This document shows positions 1 to 9,761 of a DNA stretch of 43,723 nt, piece by piece (within the stretch, counting starts at the first letter, position 1; every line of letters starts with the position of its first letter). The position numbers and the translations under genes were made by a program. Source of the stretch: Opitutia bacterium (lineage in GTDB: Bacteria > Verrucomicrobiota > Verrucomicrobiia > Opitutales > UBA953); assembly GCA_947377865.1 (NCBI GenBank), contig CANCHK010000015.1:1-43723 (forward strand), written 5' to 3'. A model generated the notes under the pieces. That model was not told the origin of the DNA. It made no database searches and was given only the letters and a program-made list of their open reading frames with translations.

Positions 1-78
1 GTGCTCGCCCGCGGGTTGCGCGCCGTCGTCGAGGACCGCGTTCTCTTAGCTGGCAATAAGACCGTTATCTTCCGTTAA
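1..78 (+). CDS. 3' end of an unidentified gene (partial)
   Basis: Frame 1 is open from the window edge to a TAA at 76-78, giving 25 residues that end in a short hydrophobic and basic stretch (NKTVIFR). The other two forward frames hit stops earlier. A C-rich/G-rich inverted repeat follows at once, which fits a gene end. Too little remains to name a product, and a chance open frame of this length cannot be excluded. Confidence 0.3.
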   Translation: MLARGLRAVVEDRVLLAGNKTVIFR

Positions 79-83
79 AAACA

Positions 84-102
84 GCCCCCTTGGAGGGGTT
101 TG
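84..102 (+). terminator. Weak candidate terminator
   Basis: A short stem of CCCC (86-89 region) against GGGG (95-98) follows the stop at 78 and is trailed by only three T residues. It would end the partial upstream gene. The stem is short and the T run poor, so this is tentative. Confidence 0.25.
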
Positions 103-114
103 GCGTTGGCGAGG

Positions 115-1584
115 ATGAGCAGGAAAGGCAAGGTGAGCACACCCCTCGCTATGCGACCCCTCTGCGCCTTCCTCTTCGCGACCTCCGTCGCGTTCGCCGC
201 CATTTCACCGGAGGAGATCACACCGACCAAGAAGGCCCCCTTCGTCCCGCCCGCCGAAGCGGCCCGTGGCGAACTCAATGATTCCATCAAGGCCTACATG
301 GCCAAGGAACCTGGTACGTTCGGAGCCCACGCTTCGGCCCAGGATTTCCCCGGCACGGTAACGGCCAAGGAGCGCGTCACCCGCACGGTCGCCTACGACT
401 CCAATCTCATCCACCGCTGGGACACCACCGCAGGCAACGCGCCTAATCTCGCGACGAGCCCCGATGTCTGGCAGGAGACCGGCCTCTACGCCGCCCCGGG
501 AGAAGTCGTGGTCGTCAAAGTCGCATCGATACCGGAGAACCGCGTGGTCAAGATCATCGTGGGCTGCCACCGCGACAGCCTGCTCAAGCTAGACAAGTGG
601 ACCCGCTTCCCGGTGATCAATCGCACGTTCGAACTCAAGGTCGGTGAAAACAAGATCGCCAACGCGTTCGGCGGCCAGCTCTTCATCCAGAGCACCCACA
701 AGGATTGGCGTAAGCCGGTGAAGGCCTCCCCCTCCACCCCGCTTCAGTTCAGCAACGCCGTCGCGATACCGACCTACGTACTCGGCAAGGATAGCCCCGA
801 AACCTGGCTGAAGGCCAAGCAGTTGCCCGCCCCGTGGGTCACGCTCGTCGGCAAGCAGGTCATCCTCCACGTCCAGGCCTCCGAGGTGAAGAGGCTCAGC
901 GATCCGAAAGGCCTGCTGGAGTGGTGGGACAAGGCGATGGCACTCGAAGACGACCTCATCGGACTTACCCGCCTTGCGCCGGAGCGCGTCGTCCCCGATC
1001 GCCAGATCTCCGCGGGCTTCATGCACTCGGGCTACCCCTTCATGTGCTGGATCGATCCCTCGCAGAAAGACAGCATCGACCTCCCCAAACTGACCAAGGA
1101 AGGCAACTGGGGTTTCTTCCACGAACTCGGGCACAACCACCAAAGCAAGACCTGGACCTTCGACGGCCAGACGGAAGTGACCTGCAATCTTTTCTCGCTC
1201 TACGTGATGGAGAAACTCGTCGGCAAGCCACAGGGCCGCGGCCATCCAGCGATGGAAAAGCTCGACGAGATGCTGGCGAAGCGCTTCGCCGCTGAGCCGA
1301 ACAAGGGCCCGTTCGAACAGCTCGCGACGTTCGTTGTCCTGATTCGCGCCCATGGCTGGGCACCCCTGCGTGAGACGCTCCGCTCCTACGCCTCGGTCGC
1401 TACCCCCAAGGGCGCGACCAAAGAACAATTGCAGAGCATCTTCGCCGAACGCTACGGCAAGGCCGCCAAGGCCGATGTAAGCGAGTATTTCGAGAAGATG
1501 GGCTACCACGTCGAGTCGGCCGCTAAAGCAGCGCTCAAAGGATTCCCGGCCTTCAAGCCTACCCTGCCCACGCCGGCTAAGTGA
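115..1584 (+). CDS. Secreted M60-like (enhancin-type) zinc metallopeptidase
   Basis: The protein (489 aa from ATG 115) starts with a basic stretch and a hydrophobic signal peptide, so it is exported. A middle region of beta-rich sequence with the motif TGLYAAPG resembles the accessory part of peptidase M60 proteins. The catalytic HELGH lies near residues 336-340, followed 14 residues after the second His by a Glu (in GQTEV), the gluzincin pattern HExxH...E expected for M60. Known M60 enzymes cut glycoproteins such as mucins; the substrate here is unknown. An in-frame TTG at 100 and an ATG at 151 are alternative starts; 115 gives the best signal peptide n-region, while 151 has the shorter classical signal. 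It stands alone, followed by pta on the same strand about 100 bases later. Confidence 0.8.
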   Translation: MSRKGKVSTPLAMRPLCAFLFATSVAFAAISPEEITPTKKAPFVPPAEAARGELNDSIKAYMAKEPGTFGAHASAQDFPGTVTAKERVTRTVAYDSNLIHRWDTTAGNAPNLATSPDVWQETGLYAAPGEVVVVKVASIPENRVVKIIVGCHRDSLLKLDKWTRFPVINRTFELKVGENKIANAFGGQLFIQSTHKDWRKPVKASPSTPLQFSNAVAIPTYVLGKDSPETWLKAKQLPAPWVTLVGKQVILHVQASEVKRLSDPKGLLEWWDKAMALEDDLIGLTRLAPERVVPDRQISAGFMHSGYPFMCWIDPSQKDSIDLPKLTKEGNWGFFHELGHNHQSKTWTFDGQTEVTCNLFSLYVMEKLVGKPQGRGHPAMEKLDEMLAKRFAAEPNKGPFEQLATFVVLIRAHGWAPLRETLRSYASVATPKGATKEQLQSIFAERYGKAAKADVSEYFEKMGYHVESAAKAALKGFPAFKPTLPTPAK

Positions 1585-1656
1585 CACTGCGGCAACGGTT
1601 CGCAGGGTGATGCCTTCTGCCTCGCACTGCGGGCCGTTTTAAACTTAATACGCCTG

Positions 1657-1678
1657 CGTCGGCCCTCACCGACGTTTT
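1657..1678 (+). terminator. Hairpin with T run between M60 gene and pta
   Basis: CGTCGG (1657-1662) pairs with CCGACG (1669-1674) over a six-base loop, followed by TTTT. It could end transcription of the peptidase gene. It ends only 10 bases before the pta ATG, so it could equally be a structured pta leader. An AT-rich stretch at about 1637-1650 just upstream may hold the pta promoter. Confidence 0.4.
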
Positions 1679-1684
1679 CCGACC

Positions 1685-2740
1685 ATGTCCCTCATTTCCC
1701 GCCTTTCCGCCCGCCTCCAAAATCACCCAAAGCGCATCGTCTTCCCCGAAGGCACCGATGCTCGCGTCATTCAGGCCGCCCGCCAGTTCGTCGTGAAGAA
1801 GCTCGGCGTACCAATCCTGATCGGCGACCGGCAGCGCATCAAGGTCAACGCCGCCCGCCTCAATATCAGCCTCGAAGGTATCCGTATCGTCGAACCGGAA
1901 CGCAGCGACGAGCTGAAGAGCTTCGCGGAGAAGCTCGAATCCATCCAGCGCTACGGCAACACGAACCTACAGGGCAACCCGGCCGAACTGGCCCTTAACC
2001 CGAACTACTTCGCCTGCCTGATGGTCGCCACCGGCGGCGCCGATGCCTTGATCTCAGGTGCTACGCTACACGCATCCTCCGGCCTGCGTGCCATCCTCCA
2101 GGTGATGCCCCGCCAGGCTGGCGTCGAGACGGTCTCCTCGATGCAAATCCTCGAATCTGAAGAAGGTAAGTTCGGCATCGATGGCGTCCTCTTCCTCGCG
2201 GATTGTGGCGTCATCCCGGACCCGACCGCCGAACAGCTCGCCGACATCGCAGTCACCACCGCCGGCCTCGCCGGTCACCTGACAAACACGACGCCGAAAG
2301 TCGCGATGCTCGCCTACTCGACCCACGCCTCCAACCCTCGCCTCGCCTCGGTCAAGAAAGTCCAGGTCGCCACCGACCTCGCCCGCCGCAAGGCCCGCGA
2401 ACTGGGCATCACCTGCGACATCGACGGAGAGATGCAGGCCGATGCGGCGATCAATCCGTTTGCGGCCCAATCCAAAGAAGTCGAAGGTGCCGTCGCCGGC
2501 CGCGCCAGCGTGCTGATCTTCCCGGACCTCAACTCGGGCAACATCGCCTCAAAGTTGGCCCAGCATATCGCCGACATCCCGGCCTATGGCCAGATCCTCA
2601 CGGGCCTCGAACGTCCGGCGGCCGAGATTTCCCGCGGCGCCAGCGCCCATGACATCTTCGGCACGGCGGTCATCGTCGCCGCCCAAGCGGTCGATAAGTC
2701 CTACCTCTTCCCGAAGCTCAAAGACGGCCCCGCCGCCTGA
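1685..2740 (+). CDS. pta: Phosphate acetyltransferase, catalytic domain only
   Basis: This 351-residue protein is the PTA_PTB-type phosphotransacetylase: it interconverts acetyl-CoA plus phosphate with acetyl phosphate plus CoA in the cytosol. The start (RIVFPEGTDARV) and the conserved SGATLHASSGLRA and GIDGVLFLADCGVIPDPTAEQLADIA regions are typical, as is the C-terminal DLNSGNIASKLAQ. Length matches the short, single-domain form (about 330 residues), not the 700-residue enterobacterial form with N-terminal P-loop and DRTGG domains. Those domains are encoded by the next gene, two bases downstream, so the two are cotranscribed. No acetate kinase gene is visible in this window. Confidence 0.93.
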   Translation: MSLISRLSARLQNHPKRIVFPEGTDARVIQAARQFVVKKLGVPILIGDRQRIKVNAARLNISLEGIRIVEPERSDELKSFAEKLESIQRYGNTNLQGNPAELALNPNYFACLMVATGGADALISGATLHASSGLRAILQVMPRQAGVETVSSMQILESEEGKFGIDGVLFLADCGVIPDPTAEQLADIAVTTAGLAGHLTNTTPKVAMLAYSTHASNPRLASVKKVQVATDLARRKARELGITCDIDGEMQADAAINPFAAQSKEVEGAVAGRASVLIFPDLNSGNIASKLAQHIADIPAYGQILTGLERPAAEISRGASAHDIFGTAVIVAAQAVDKSYLFPKLKDGPAA

Positions 2741-2742
2741 CC

Positions 2743-3888
2743 ATGGCCGTCCGCAAACGTTTCGCCGAGAATGTCCCCGGGCTGCTGCTGCGCCCGATGA
2801 ACCTCGATACGCGACGGATCTTCGTCGCGGCGACGCGCATGAACGACGGCAAGACGACCACCTGCCTCGGCCTCACGGCCGCCCTGCAGGCGATGGGTCT
2901 CCATGTCGGCTACATCAAGCCGATTGCCCAGCGCGTGGTGATGTCGGGCGAAGACCAAGTCGATGAAGACACGCTCCTCATCGACGGGCTCTTCGATCTC
3001 GATATTCCGATCGCAGCAATGTCTCCTGTGGCCATCGGCCCGGACTTCACGAAGCAATACCTCGAGAACCCCGACGAGATTGGCCCGCAGCTCAAGGACC
3101 GTATCTGCCGTGCGTTCGACCGTACGGCCTACGGCAAGGACATCGTGGTCGTCGAAGGCTCCGGCCACGCGGGAGTGGGTTCGGTCTTCGGCGCCTCCAA
3201 CGCCGACAACGCCCGCGTGCTGGGCTCGAAGGCTATCATCGTCGCCGCTGGTGGCATCGGCAAACCCATCGATGAAATTGCCCTCAACAAGGCCCTCTTC
3301 GACAAGGCGGGTGTCGAGGTGGTCGGTGCGATTTTGAATAAAGTCATGCCGGACAAACTGGAGTTCATCCGCGATTTCGCCGGCCGCGGCCTGCGCAAAC
3401 TCGGCGTACCTCTGCTGGGTGTCGTCCCACTGCAGGAGATGCTGGTCTACCCGAACCTCGACCAAGTAGCCGACGAGACCAAGGCCCGCTGGATCCATCA
3501 GCCCGAAGGCCTCCGTCGCGTGCGCCGCGTGGTTATCGGTGCGATGTCCGCCCGCCGCTGCGCCGAGTACCTCCGGACACCCGGCACCCTCGTCATCGTC
3601 CCGGGCGACCGCGAAGATCTACTCGAAGCCTTCCTCGCCGCCGCCGGTGCCAAGTCCCTCACGGGTGTGATTTTCTCCAATGGCCTACTTCCCAACGACG
3701 ACATCGTGCGCCGCATGAAGGAAGCCGGCATCCCCATGGCGGCCGTCGAGGCCGAATCCTTCGCGGTCACGGCGCGCATCAATAACATGTCGGTGAAGAC
3801 GATGCGTCAGGACGCCGATAAAATCCCGGTCATCCAGAAGATGATCTCGGAATCGGTCGACATCTCTGGCCTGCTCCGCTCGCTCTGA
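2743..3888 (+). CDS. Phosphotransacetylase-associated P-loop/DRTGG protein
   Basis: The 381-residue product has a BioD-like P-loop domain (about residues 25-220; Walker A at residues 29-40 with NDGKTTT) followed by a DRTGG domain (about 230-345), ending in a short tail. In long-form Pta proteins these two domains form the N-terminal regulatory half. Here they are a separate gene placed after the catalytic gene, with a 2-base gap that indicates tight coupling. A role in regulating Pta or forming a complex with it is inferred. ATG 2743 gives an 18-residue N-terminal extension; an internal ATG at 2797 just before LDTRRIFVAA is also possible. Confidence 0.82.
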   Translation: MAVRKRFAENVPGLLLRPMNLDTRRIFVAATRMNDGKTTTCLGLTAALQAMGLHVGYIKPIAQRVVMSGEDQVDEDTLLIDGLFDLDIPIAAMSPVAIGPDFTKQYLENPDEIGPQLKDRICRAFDRTAYGKDIVVVEGSGHAGVGSVFGASNADNARVLGSKAIIVAAGGIGKPIDEIALNKALFDKAGVEVVGAILNKVMPDKLEFIRDFAGRGLRKLGVPLLGVVPLQEMLVYPNLDQVADETKARWIHQPEGLRRVRRVVIGAMSARRCAEYLRTPGTLVIVPGDREDLLEAFLAAAGAKSLTGVIFSNGLLPNDDIVRRMKEAGIPMAAVEAESFAVTARINNMSVKTMRQDADKIPVIQKMISESVDISGLLRSL

Positions 3889-3903
3889 GGCGAGCCGGCC
3901 GAC

Positions 3904-6345
3904 TCAGGCGTCCCGCTTATCGGCGGTGATCCGACCATACAACCAGGCGACGCCAAAGAAGGCGACCGCCACGGCGGCGCAGGCCGCGACACGTCCGAGC
4001 ATGTCGGTGATGTCATGGGAGAGCACGCGAAGCGTCGCGACACCGAGGCCGACCAGTCCGATCATGCGCAGCGAGCGGGTCGCCTGCAGATGGCCGACCA
4101 CGAAGGCGAGTACGGATGCCAAGGCCCAGAACAGCGAGACGCCCGCACCGGGCAGATGGGCCAGCATGAAGAAGGTCGAACCGAACAGCATCGCCGAACC
4201 GAGCGAGGCACGCTGGAACGTCCCCCAGCCGCCTTGGCCTCGGGTATGGATCGCCAGGACGTAAAGGAGGCAGGCCAGACCCAGCAGGACGAAGGGCGCC
4301 TGAATCAGGCCCAGTTCCCGGACACCCTGCAGCTTGATCAACAAAGCCAGGAGAACATGACCGACGAAGGCGCCGGCGGCGAAGAGCGAGAGGTCGGCGG
4401 GTTCGGTGCCGAGCCTACGTAACGACGAAGTCAGCCCGACCAGGAGCAGACCGCCGCACGCCCAGGTGAACGCCGCCATCGCGGCCGAAGGGCGCACGGG
4501 CTGCAATCCCTGCGGGAAACAGTGATACGAGACATAGTGGACAAAGGCGTAGAGGGTGACCGCGGTCGCGAACGAAAGCACGTGCCGCAGCGCCCTCGCT
4601 CCCGCACCTTCCTGCCCGATGAGCCGCCAAAGCGCGACCGCATTGATCAGCACGAACAGGCCGGCCCAGAAGATCGACCAATCCTTCGATTGCGTAAGGT
4701 CAAACACGACAAGGAATGCGGAGAAGACATAACCCGGCGCGGCGGCCCAGAGAAGCGCAGGACGGAAGCGGCCAGCGGCGACAAGCAACAGCACGAGCCA
4801 CGGCCAACCGGTATCGGACTTAGGCAACTGCTCCTGCACGGCCAGAACGACGGCAGCTAGGCCAAGGATACCGAGCACGCGGCGGAATTTGCGCCAACCG
4901 GAGACGCGCTCCCAATCTTCGCGAAAAGCCAGCATGAGCCCCAAAGCCGCAACACCAGCCAACGAGACCCAAGGCTTCGCGGGAGGATGATCGATAAACG
5001 CGAATGTAGCGACGCCAGCGAGGGCCTCGGAAGACCAGCGGACGAGTTCCGAACGCGTGCGCGTCCCGACGACCAAGGTGGCGGCGGAGGCAAGCGCCCA
5101 GATCAGCCAGACGAGGTGCGGCTCAGCCAACCATGCGAGGCCGGCGGCGACGAAGCCGACAGCGGCCAGCAGCAGCACTTCGAAGACTAGCTGGCTGCGA
5201 CCACGCTCCAACAACCCGGCAAGCGCCGCGACGGAAGCGATAAGGAACGAGACCGTGGCACGGTCGGTTTCGCCGCCAGTTGCCAAGAAGAGGGCGATCA
5301 ACGAAGGAGCGAAGAAGCTCGCGAGCTGGAAAGCGGAACGGGCGTCGCGGCCGAGCAGGACGCCGTTGTCCTTCACCAAGCGCTCGCCGACCCAAAGCAC
5401 GAGAAACGAACCCAGCGCGGCCAGTTGTAAGGGGAGATAATTCGCCTCCTTCGTCGGGATGGCCGCGTAGAGCAGCAGCAGGCAGGCCTGCGAACCAATC
5501 AACCCGAGCACGCCAGCGGAACCCCAGAGACCGCGCACCATCAGGATGACCCCGAGCAAGGCGACCAAGCCAGCACCCGTAGCCGTCGGCCAAGGGGCAG
5601 CACCGGTACCGACGGAGAAATAGACCGCGACCGCGGCGAAGATGACGGCGAGCTGACCAAACAGCTTACTACCCTTCCAAAGCGAGATGGCGCCAACCAG
5701 AAGGGCGACGAGGAACTGGACCAGCGCGGCGGAGGCGGCGCTTTCACAGACCCGCATCTTATCTAGGCCATACGTTGCCCATGCGGCGAACTGCCAGACG
5801 GCAAGACCTGACGCCGCCAGCACCTCTCCCAGATCGGCCCGCTTAGCCGACAAGCGGAGGCCGCCCCAGAAAAGGCCGGCCCCGACCAAAGCGACTTCCA
5901 GCACGCGTACGATAGGCGGGATAGCGGAACGAAGATTGAGCCAGATGCCGAGGAAGACGACCGCAGCCACGGCCAACACGCCGCCAACCCGCACCGCCCA
6001 CCATGAGCCGAGTGCATATTCACCCTTAAGGCCTGAGGGAGGTAATAGCCCAAGGTCGCGAAGCCGCTCGAAGAAAGGGTCGGGTTGAGTGACGACAGGG
6101 ATGCTAGGCGAGGGCTTGGGCGACGCCGGAGTCACAGCCTGGATCGGCGTCACCGGCAAAGGTGGAGCTACGGCCGGCGTAGACGCCTCCCGAGGGCTTT
6201 CGCCTGAGGTCAAGATGCGGACGGTCTTCTCCAGCTCCTTGACCTGTCCGATTAACATGAAGAAACGCACCGGAAGGTAGAGCGAAATTACCAAGCAGAA
6301 ACAGCCGGCGACCACGCCGAATAACTCTTCGAAGGGCATAGGCAC
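3904..6345 (-). CDS. DUF2339 multi-spanning membrane protein
   Basis: The 813-residue protein begins with one membrane helix, a short charged helix (QVKELEKTVRIL) and a Pro/Thr/Ala-rich linker (about residues 50-90). It then becomes almost continuous hydrophobic segments, twenty or more, to the C terminus. This layout is that of the DUF2339 predicted membrane proteins, whose function is not established. The start is GTG at 6345 or ATG at 6339, two codons apart. It is convergent with the pta operon (15-base gap) and lies downstream of nagA on the same strand, with an inverted repeat in between that may belong to its own promoter. Confidence 0.75.
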   Translation of the reverse strand: MPMPFEELFGVVAGCFCLVISLYLPVRFFMLIGQVKELEKTVRILTSGESPREASTPAVAPPLPVTPIQAVTPASPKPSPSIPVVTQPDPFFERLRDLGLLPPSGLKGEYALGSWWAVRVGGVLAVAAVVFLGIWLNLRSAIPPIVRVLEVALVGAGLFWGGLRLSAKRADLGEVLAASGLAVWQFAAWATYGLDKMRVCESAASAALVQFLVALLVGAISLWKGSKLFGQLAVIFAAVAVYFSVGTGAAPWPTATGAGLVALLGVILMVRGLWGSAGVLGLIGSQACLLLLYAAIPTKEANYLPLQLAALGSFLVLWVGERLVKDNGVLLGRDARSAFQLASFFAPSLIALFLATGGETDRATVSFLIASVAALAGLLERGRSQLVFEVLLLAAVGFVAAGLAWLAEPHLVWLIWALASAATLVVGTRTRSELVRWSSEALAGVATFAFIDHPPAKPWVSLAGVAALGLMLAFREDWERVSGWRKFRRVLGILGLAAVVLAVQEQLPKSDTGWPWLVLLLVAAGRFRPALLWAAAPGYVFSAFLVVFDLTQSKDWSIFWAGLFVLINAVALWRLIGQEGAGARALRHVLSFATAVTLYAFVHYVSYHCFPQGLQPVRPSAAMAAFTWACGGLLLVGLTSSLRRLGTEPADLSLFAAGAFVGHVLLALLIKLQGVRELGLIQAPFVLLGLACLLYVLAIHTRGQGGWGTFQRASLGSAMLFGSTFFMLAHLPGAGVSLFWALASVLAFVVGHLQATRSLRMIGLVGLGVATLRVLSHDITDMLGRVAACAAVAVAFFGVAWLYGRITADKRDA

Positions 6346-6394
6346 GAGATTGCCCTCAAATTAAGGGGAGGCGAGGCTTAGCTTTCCTAAATAA

Positions 6395-6411
6395 CATCGA
6401 TGTAATCGATG
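6395..6411. promoter_or_regulatory. Perfect 7-bp inverted repeat upstream of the DUF2339 gene
   Basis: CATCGAT, three bases, then ATCGATG. It lies about 50 bases before the DUF2339 start and just after the nagA stop, in an AT-richer gap. It could be an operator or a small hairpin; there is no T run typical of a terminator on the minus strand. Confidence 0.3.
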
Positions 6412-6425
6412 AATCCGAACCGGGC

Positions 6426-7583
6426 TCAGCTGACGGAGTGACCACGCAGCCAGACGCTGACGATTTCCGGCTGGGCCGAGGACCCATCCCAGCGGAAAGC
6501 GACCAAGTCAGCAGGCTGGCCGACTGACAGCACTCCCCTGCCCCCGACGATTCGACCGGGAGCAGAGGTCAGCAGCCCGATAGCTTCGCCTAACATCAGC
6601 CCCACCTGGTTCACGAGCACAGGAATCGCGGCTGTCAAAGGCAGTGCCGCGCCGGCGAGGTAATTGCCGGTGCCATCGTCGATCGCCAGGAAACCATCAG
6701 CCCGCAGTTCGACCTTGCCGCCAATGGGGGTCTGGTACTTGCCCGCCGGTAGGCCGCCGAGCGTGACGGTATCGGAGACGACCAATGAGCGCTCGAGACC
6801 TTTAGCCCGGAGCATCGTCTTCAATTGGGCCGGGGTGAGGTGATGTCCGTCAGCAATGAACATGGCGATCAAGCGATCGTCCGCCAGCTGCGGCCAAAGA
6901 TGGTTGTGACGGCGGTTCAGCATCGCATGTGAACCATTGCCGAGATGCGTCGAAAGGGTCGCGCCAGCATCGACCGCGGCGGCGATCTGCGCGGCATCAG
7001 CGGAAGTATGGCCAAGCGAGACGGTGACGCCGGCCTTCACAAGGTGGCGGATATACAAAGGAGCCTCAGGCCAGTGCGGCGAAAGCGTGACGAGCTTCAC
7101 CAGTCCACCGGCGGCCTGCTGCCAGCGGTCGAATTCAGCGACGTCAGGCGAACGGACGTCCAACGCGGGGTGTGCCCCTCGCGGGCCATCCTCGGGGGCG
7201 ATGTGCGGGCCTTCGACATGAATGCCGGCGACCATCGCGGCAACGTCAGGATGCTGAGCGCACGCCTCACGAATCGTCCGCAATGCCGCGACGATACGGG
7301 CTTCAGGCGCGGTGACGAGCGTCGGCAGGAAAGTCGTCACGCCGACCTTGAGCATCGCTTGGCAAAGGGCCTGCACGGTCACGACGTCGAGCGTGAGCCC
7401 ATTAAGATCATGCCCGGCATAGCCATTAACCTGCAAGTCGACGAATCCGGCACTGAGCCACTGCTTCTCACCATGCTCCACAAAATCAATCGCCTTGATC
7501 ACGCCGCCTTCGGTCGTGACCGCGACACCCCTGCCCGTCAAAGGATCGCGGCCAAGGATACGCTGGAAAGAGGCGGCGGACAC
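6426..7583 (-). CDS. nagA: N-acetylglucosamine-6-phosphate deacetylase
   Basis: NagA removes acetate from GlcNAc-6-phosphate to give glucosamine-6-phosphate in the cytosol. The 385-residue amidohydrolase shows the metal-binding HVEGPH motif, the His-bearing GHTSADAAQ and STHLGNGSHAM motifs, FIADGHHL, and the catalytic Asp in VVSDTVTLGG. The LGNGSH version of the central loop differs from enterobacterial LFNAM and matches the sub-branch I associate with Bacteroidetes and Planctomycetes-type relatives. The start is GTG at 7583, three bases after the nagB stop, so the pair forms a nagB-nagA operon. Confidence 0.9.
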   Translation of the reverse strand: MSAASFQRILGRDPLTGRGVAVTTEGGVIKAIDFVEHGEKQWLSAGFVDLQVNGYAGHDLNGLTLDVVTVQALCQAMLKVGVTTFLPTLVTAPEARIVAALRTIREACAQHPDVAAMVAGIHVEGPHIAPEDGPRGAHPALDVRSPDVAEFDRWQQAAGGLVKLVTLSPHWPEAPLYIRHLVKAGVTVSLGHTSADAAQIAAAVDAGATLSTHLGNGSHAMLNRRHNHLWPQLADDRLIAMFIADGHHLTPAQLKTMLRAKGLERSLVVSDTVTLGGLPAGKYQTPIGGKVELRADGFLAIDDGTGNYLAGAALPLTAAIPVLVNQVGLMLGEAIGLLTSAPGRIVGGRGVLSVGQPADLVAFRWDGSSAQPEIVSVWLRGHSVS

Positions 7584-7586
7584 GGG

Positions 7587-8327
7587 TCAGCGGGAAAGCT
7601 CCGAAGCAGCCGCCTCGTCAACATACAGCGTACAATCGGTATGCTGCTGGACAATCGAGGCGGGACACGCTGGGGTCACCGGACCTTCGACCGTGCCCTT
7701 GACGGCGGCGGCCTTGCGCTTGTCCGGCACGGAAAGGATGAGGCACGCGCTCTTCATGATCTGACGGATGGACATCGAGACGGCCTGCTTCGGCACGTCG
7801 TCGAAGGTCGGGAACCAGCCTTCGCCGAACTGCTGCTGGCGACAGGCGTGATCGAGGTTCACCACGATGTACGGGACTTCGGTCGCGAAGTCGGCGGGCG
7901 GGTCGTTAAAGGCGAGATGGGAATTCTCGCCAATGCCAGCGAAACAGAGATCAATCGGACAGGCCGTGATGCGGTCGTTTAGGCGCTTCAGCTCGGCGCC
8001 CAAGTCCTTAGCATCGCCGTCTACCGGAACGAACTCGGGCTTGGCCGGAAGCTGGCTGATAAAACGTTCGCGCAGGTATTTGCGGAAGCTGGCGCCATGC
8101 GACTCCGGTAGGCCGACATATTCGTCGAGATGGAAGACCGTGACCTTGGACCAGTCGATGCCTGGCTCCTTGACGAGACACTTCAGCGTCTCGAACTGGC
8201 TGGCACCGGTGGCGACGATGATGTTCGCTCGGTCCTTCTTGGCCAGGACGTCGCGGAGCACCTTGGCGCCCTGCGCGGAAGCGACCTGGCCCATGGCCAC
8301 AGCGTCTTTAAGTTTCTGAATCTTCAT
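7587..8327 (-). CDS. nagB: Glucosamine-6-phosphate deaminase
   Basis: NagB converts glucosamine-6-phosphate to fructose-6-phosphate and ammonia, feeding amino sugars into glycolysis. Diagnostic segments are [13 protein letters not shown] (sugar-phosphate binding), [10 protein letters not shown] with the catalytic Asp, and [17 protein letters not shown]. Length from ATG 8327 is 246 residues, usual for the family; an in-frame upstream extension to 8384 lacks similarity to the family start and was not used. It is the first gene of the nagB-nagA pair. DUF1552 ends 83 bases upstream on the same strand, so wider cotranscription is possible. Confidence 0.9.
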   Translation of the reverse strand: MKIQKLKDAVAMGQVASAQGAKVLRDVLAKKDRANIIVATGASQFETLKCLVKEPGIDWSKVTVFHLDEYVGLPESHGASFRKYLRERFISQLPAKPEFVPVDGDAKDLGAELKRLNDRITACPIDLCFAGIGENSHLAFNDPPADFATEVPYIVVNLDHACRQQQFGEGWFPTFDDVPKQAVSMSIRQIMKSACLILSVPDKRKAAAVKGTVEGPVTPACPASIVQQHTDCTLYVDEAAASELSR

Positions 8328-8409
8328 GGAGAGGGGATCCCAAGACACTGCCCTAAGCGCACCCTCGGGCAAGCGCCTATCCAAGCCCTATTCGGCAGGA
8401 AACCTCCGA

Positions 8410-9750
8410 TTAACCGACAAGGTTCACGCCGCGCATCGTGCCGTTCGACGACGCGAACTTATCCGCATCGATGCCCATTCGCTGAAGCATCGTGACGAAG
8501 AGGTTCGGCAGCGGATAATTGCGTTCGGTGTCGAAGACGTGGTGCTGTCCGTGATTGAAGCCGCCGCCCATCAATAGGGTCGGCATGTTGGTCGTCGTAT
8601 GGGCGTTCGCGTTGCCGAAATTGCTGCCGTAGAGGATCATCGTGCGGTCGAGCAGCGGTGCACCGTCCTCCTTCGAGGCTTTGAGGTCTTCCATGAGCTT
8701 CGCAAGCAGTCGCATGTGCATGCTGTCGATATCCTTGAGCTGGGAAAGCTTCTTGGCCGACTTGCCGTGGTGCGAGAGGCTGTGGTATCCGTCGGTCGTT
8801 GTATGGACGTGATCAATGTCGAGGGCCGGGGTGTTCACGCTATCCAGCATGAGCGTTACGGCGCGGGAGGAGTCAGTCTCGAAGCATAGGCGGGCCATGT
8901 CGTACATCAGGCGGACCTTATCCATGTACTCCTTGGGGCTGCTCGGATCGAGGGGTGCGGATGTCCGTGCCACCGGACGGGGCTTCTTTTCCCACTCCTT
9001 GGACATCTGCATGCGCTGCTCGAGCTCGCGGACGCTGGTGAAATACTGGTCGAGACGGTCGCGATCCTGCGCGCCCATCGTGCGGCGAAGCTCGCCGGCC
9101 TGACCGCCCACGGCGTCGAGGATACTCTGGCCAAGCTGAAGGCGGCGCTCCTGGGCCTGCACTTCGGTGGCGGAACCGCCCATGAACATCTTACGGAAGA
9201 CCTCCGAGGCTTTCTCCTCGGTCGGAATCATCACGCCGCCAGCCGTCCAGGAAAGGCTGCGCGAGCCGCGGGAACAGTTGACCCCGAGGGTCATCGCCGG
9301 GAAGCGCGTCAGATGGCCGATGCGCTCGGCCATGAACTGGTCGAGCGAGATCGTGTTGCGGAAACCGCCGCTGCTCGGATGCGGAGCCGCGGTCAGGAAG
9401 CAATTATCCGCCGGGTGGCCGCCGTCGACGTCGGGATGCGAGACCCCGGAGAAGACGCTGAAATCCTTGCGGTGCGCCTGCAGGAGTTCGAGGTACGGGG
9501 AGGCCTTGTAGTCCTTCCCTTTGCCCGTGGGGAAAAAGTAGTCGGGCACGAGACCCAGGTTATTGCAAATACCTAGCATGCGGCGGGGCTTCGCAGCGGA
9601 CGGGGCGGCGGCTGCGAAGGCCGGAGTCATCGCATCCAGCATCGGCAGTGCGAGCAGCACGCCAGTACCGGCTAGGAACCGACGACGGGAGACGGCGCGC
9701 TTGAAAGCGACGTAAGGCGTATTGGTCGGATTAAGGGACGAAGAGGACAT
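8410..9750 (-). CDS. DUF1552 protein with Tat-type signal
   Basis: The 446-residue product begins with a twin-arginine signal ([10 protein letters not shown] followed by a hydrophobic stretch), so it is probably exported folded. Motifs such as [42 protein letters not shown] and the C-terminal [14 protein letters not shown] are those of the DUF1552 family, which is distantly like DUF1501 and sulfatase/alkaline-phosphatase-fold proteins. It lies 11 bases downstream of the DUF1592 gene; the two families are nearly always encoded together in Planctomycetes, Verrucomicrobia and Myxobacteria. The activity is not established. Confidence 0.85.
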   Translation of the reverse strand: MSSSSLNPTNTPYVAFKRAVSRRRFLAGTGVLLALPMLDAMTPAFAAAAPSAAKPRRMLGICNNLGLVPDYFFPTGKGKDYKASPYLELLQAHRKDFSVFSGVSHPDVDGGHPADNCFLTAAPHPSSGGFRNTISLDQFMAERIGHLTRFPAMTLGVNCSRGSRSLSWTAGGVMIPTEEKASEVFRKMFMGGSATEVQAQERRLQLGQSILDAVGGQAGELRRTMGAQDRDRLDQYFTSVRELEQRMQMSKEWEKKPRPVARTSAPLDPSSPKEYMDKVRLMYDMARLCFETDSSRAVTLMLDSVNTPALDIDHVHTTTDGYHSLSHHGKSAKKLSQLKDIDSMHMRLLAKLMEDLKASKEDGAPLLDRTMILYGSNFGNANAHTTTNMPTLLMGGGFNHGQHHVFDTERNYPLPNLFVTMLQRMGIDADKFASSNGTMRGVNLVG

Positions 9751-9761
9751 GGGGTATGAGA

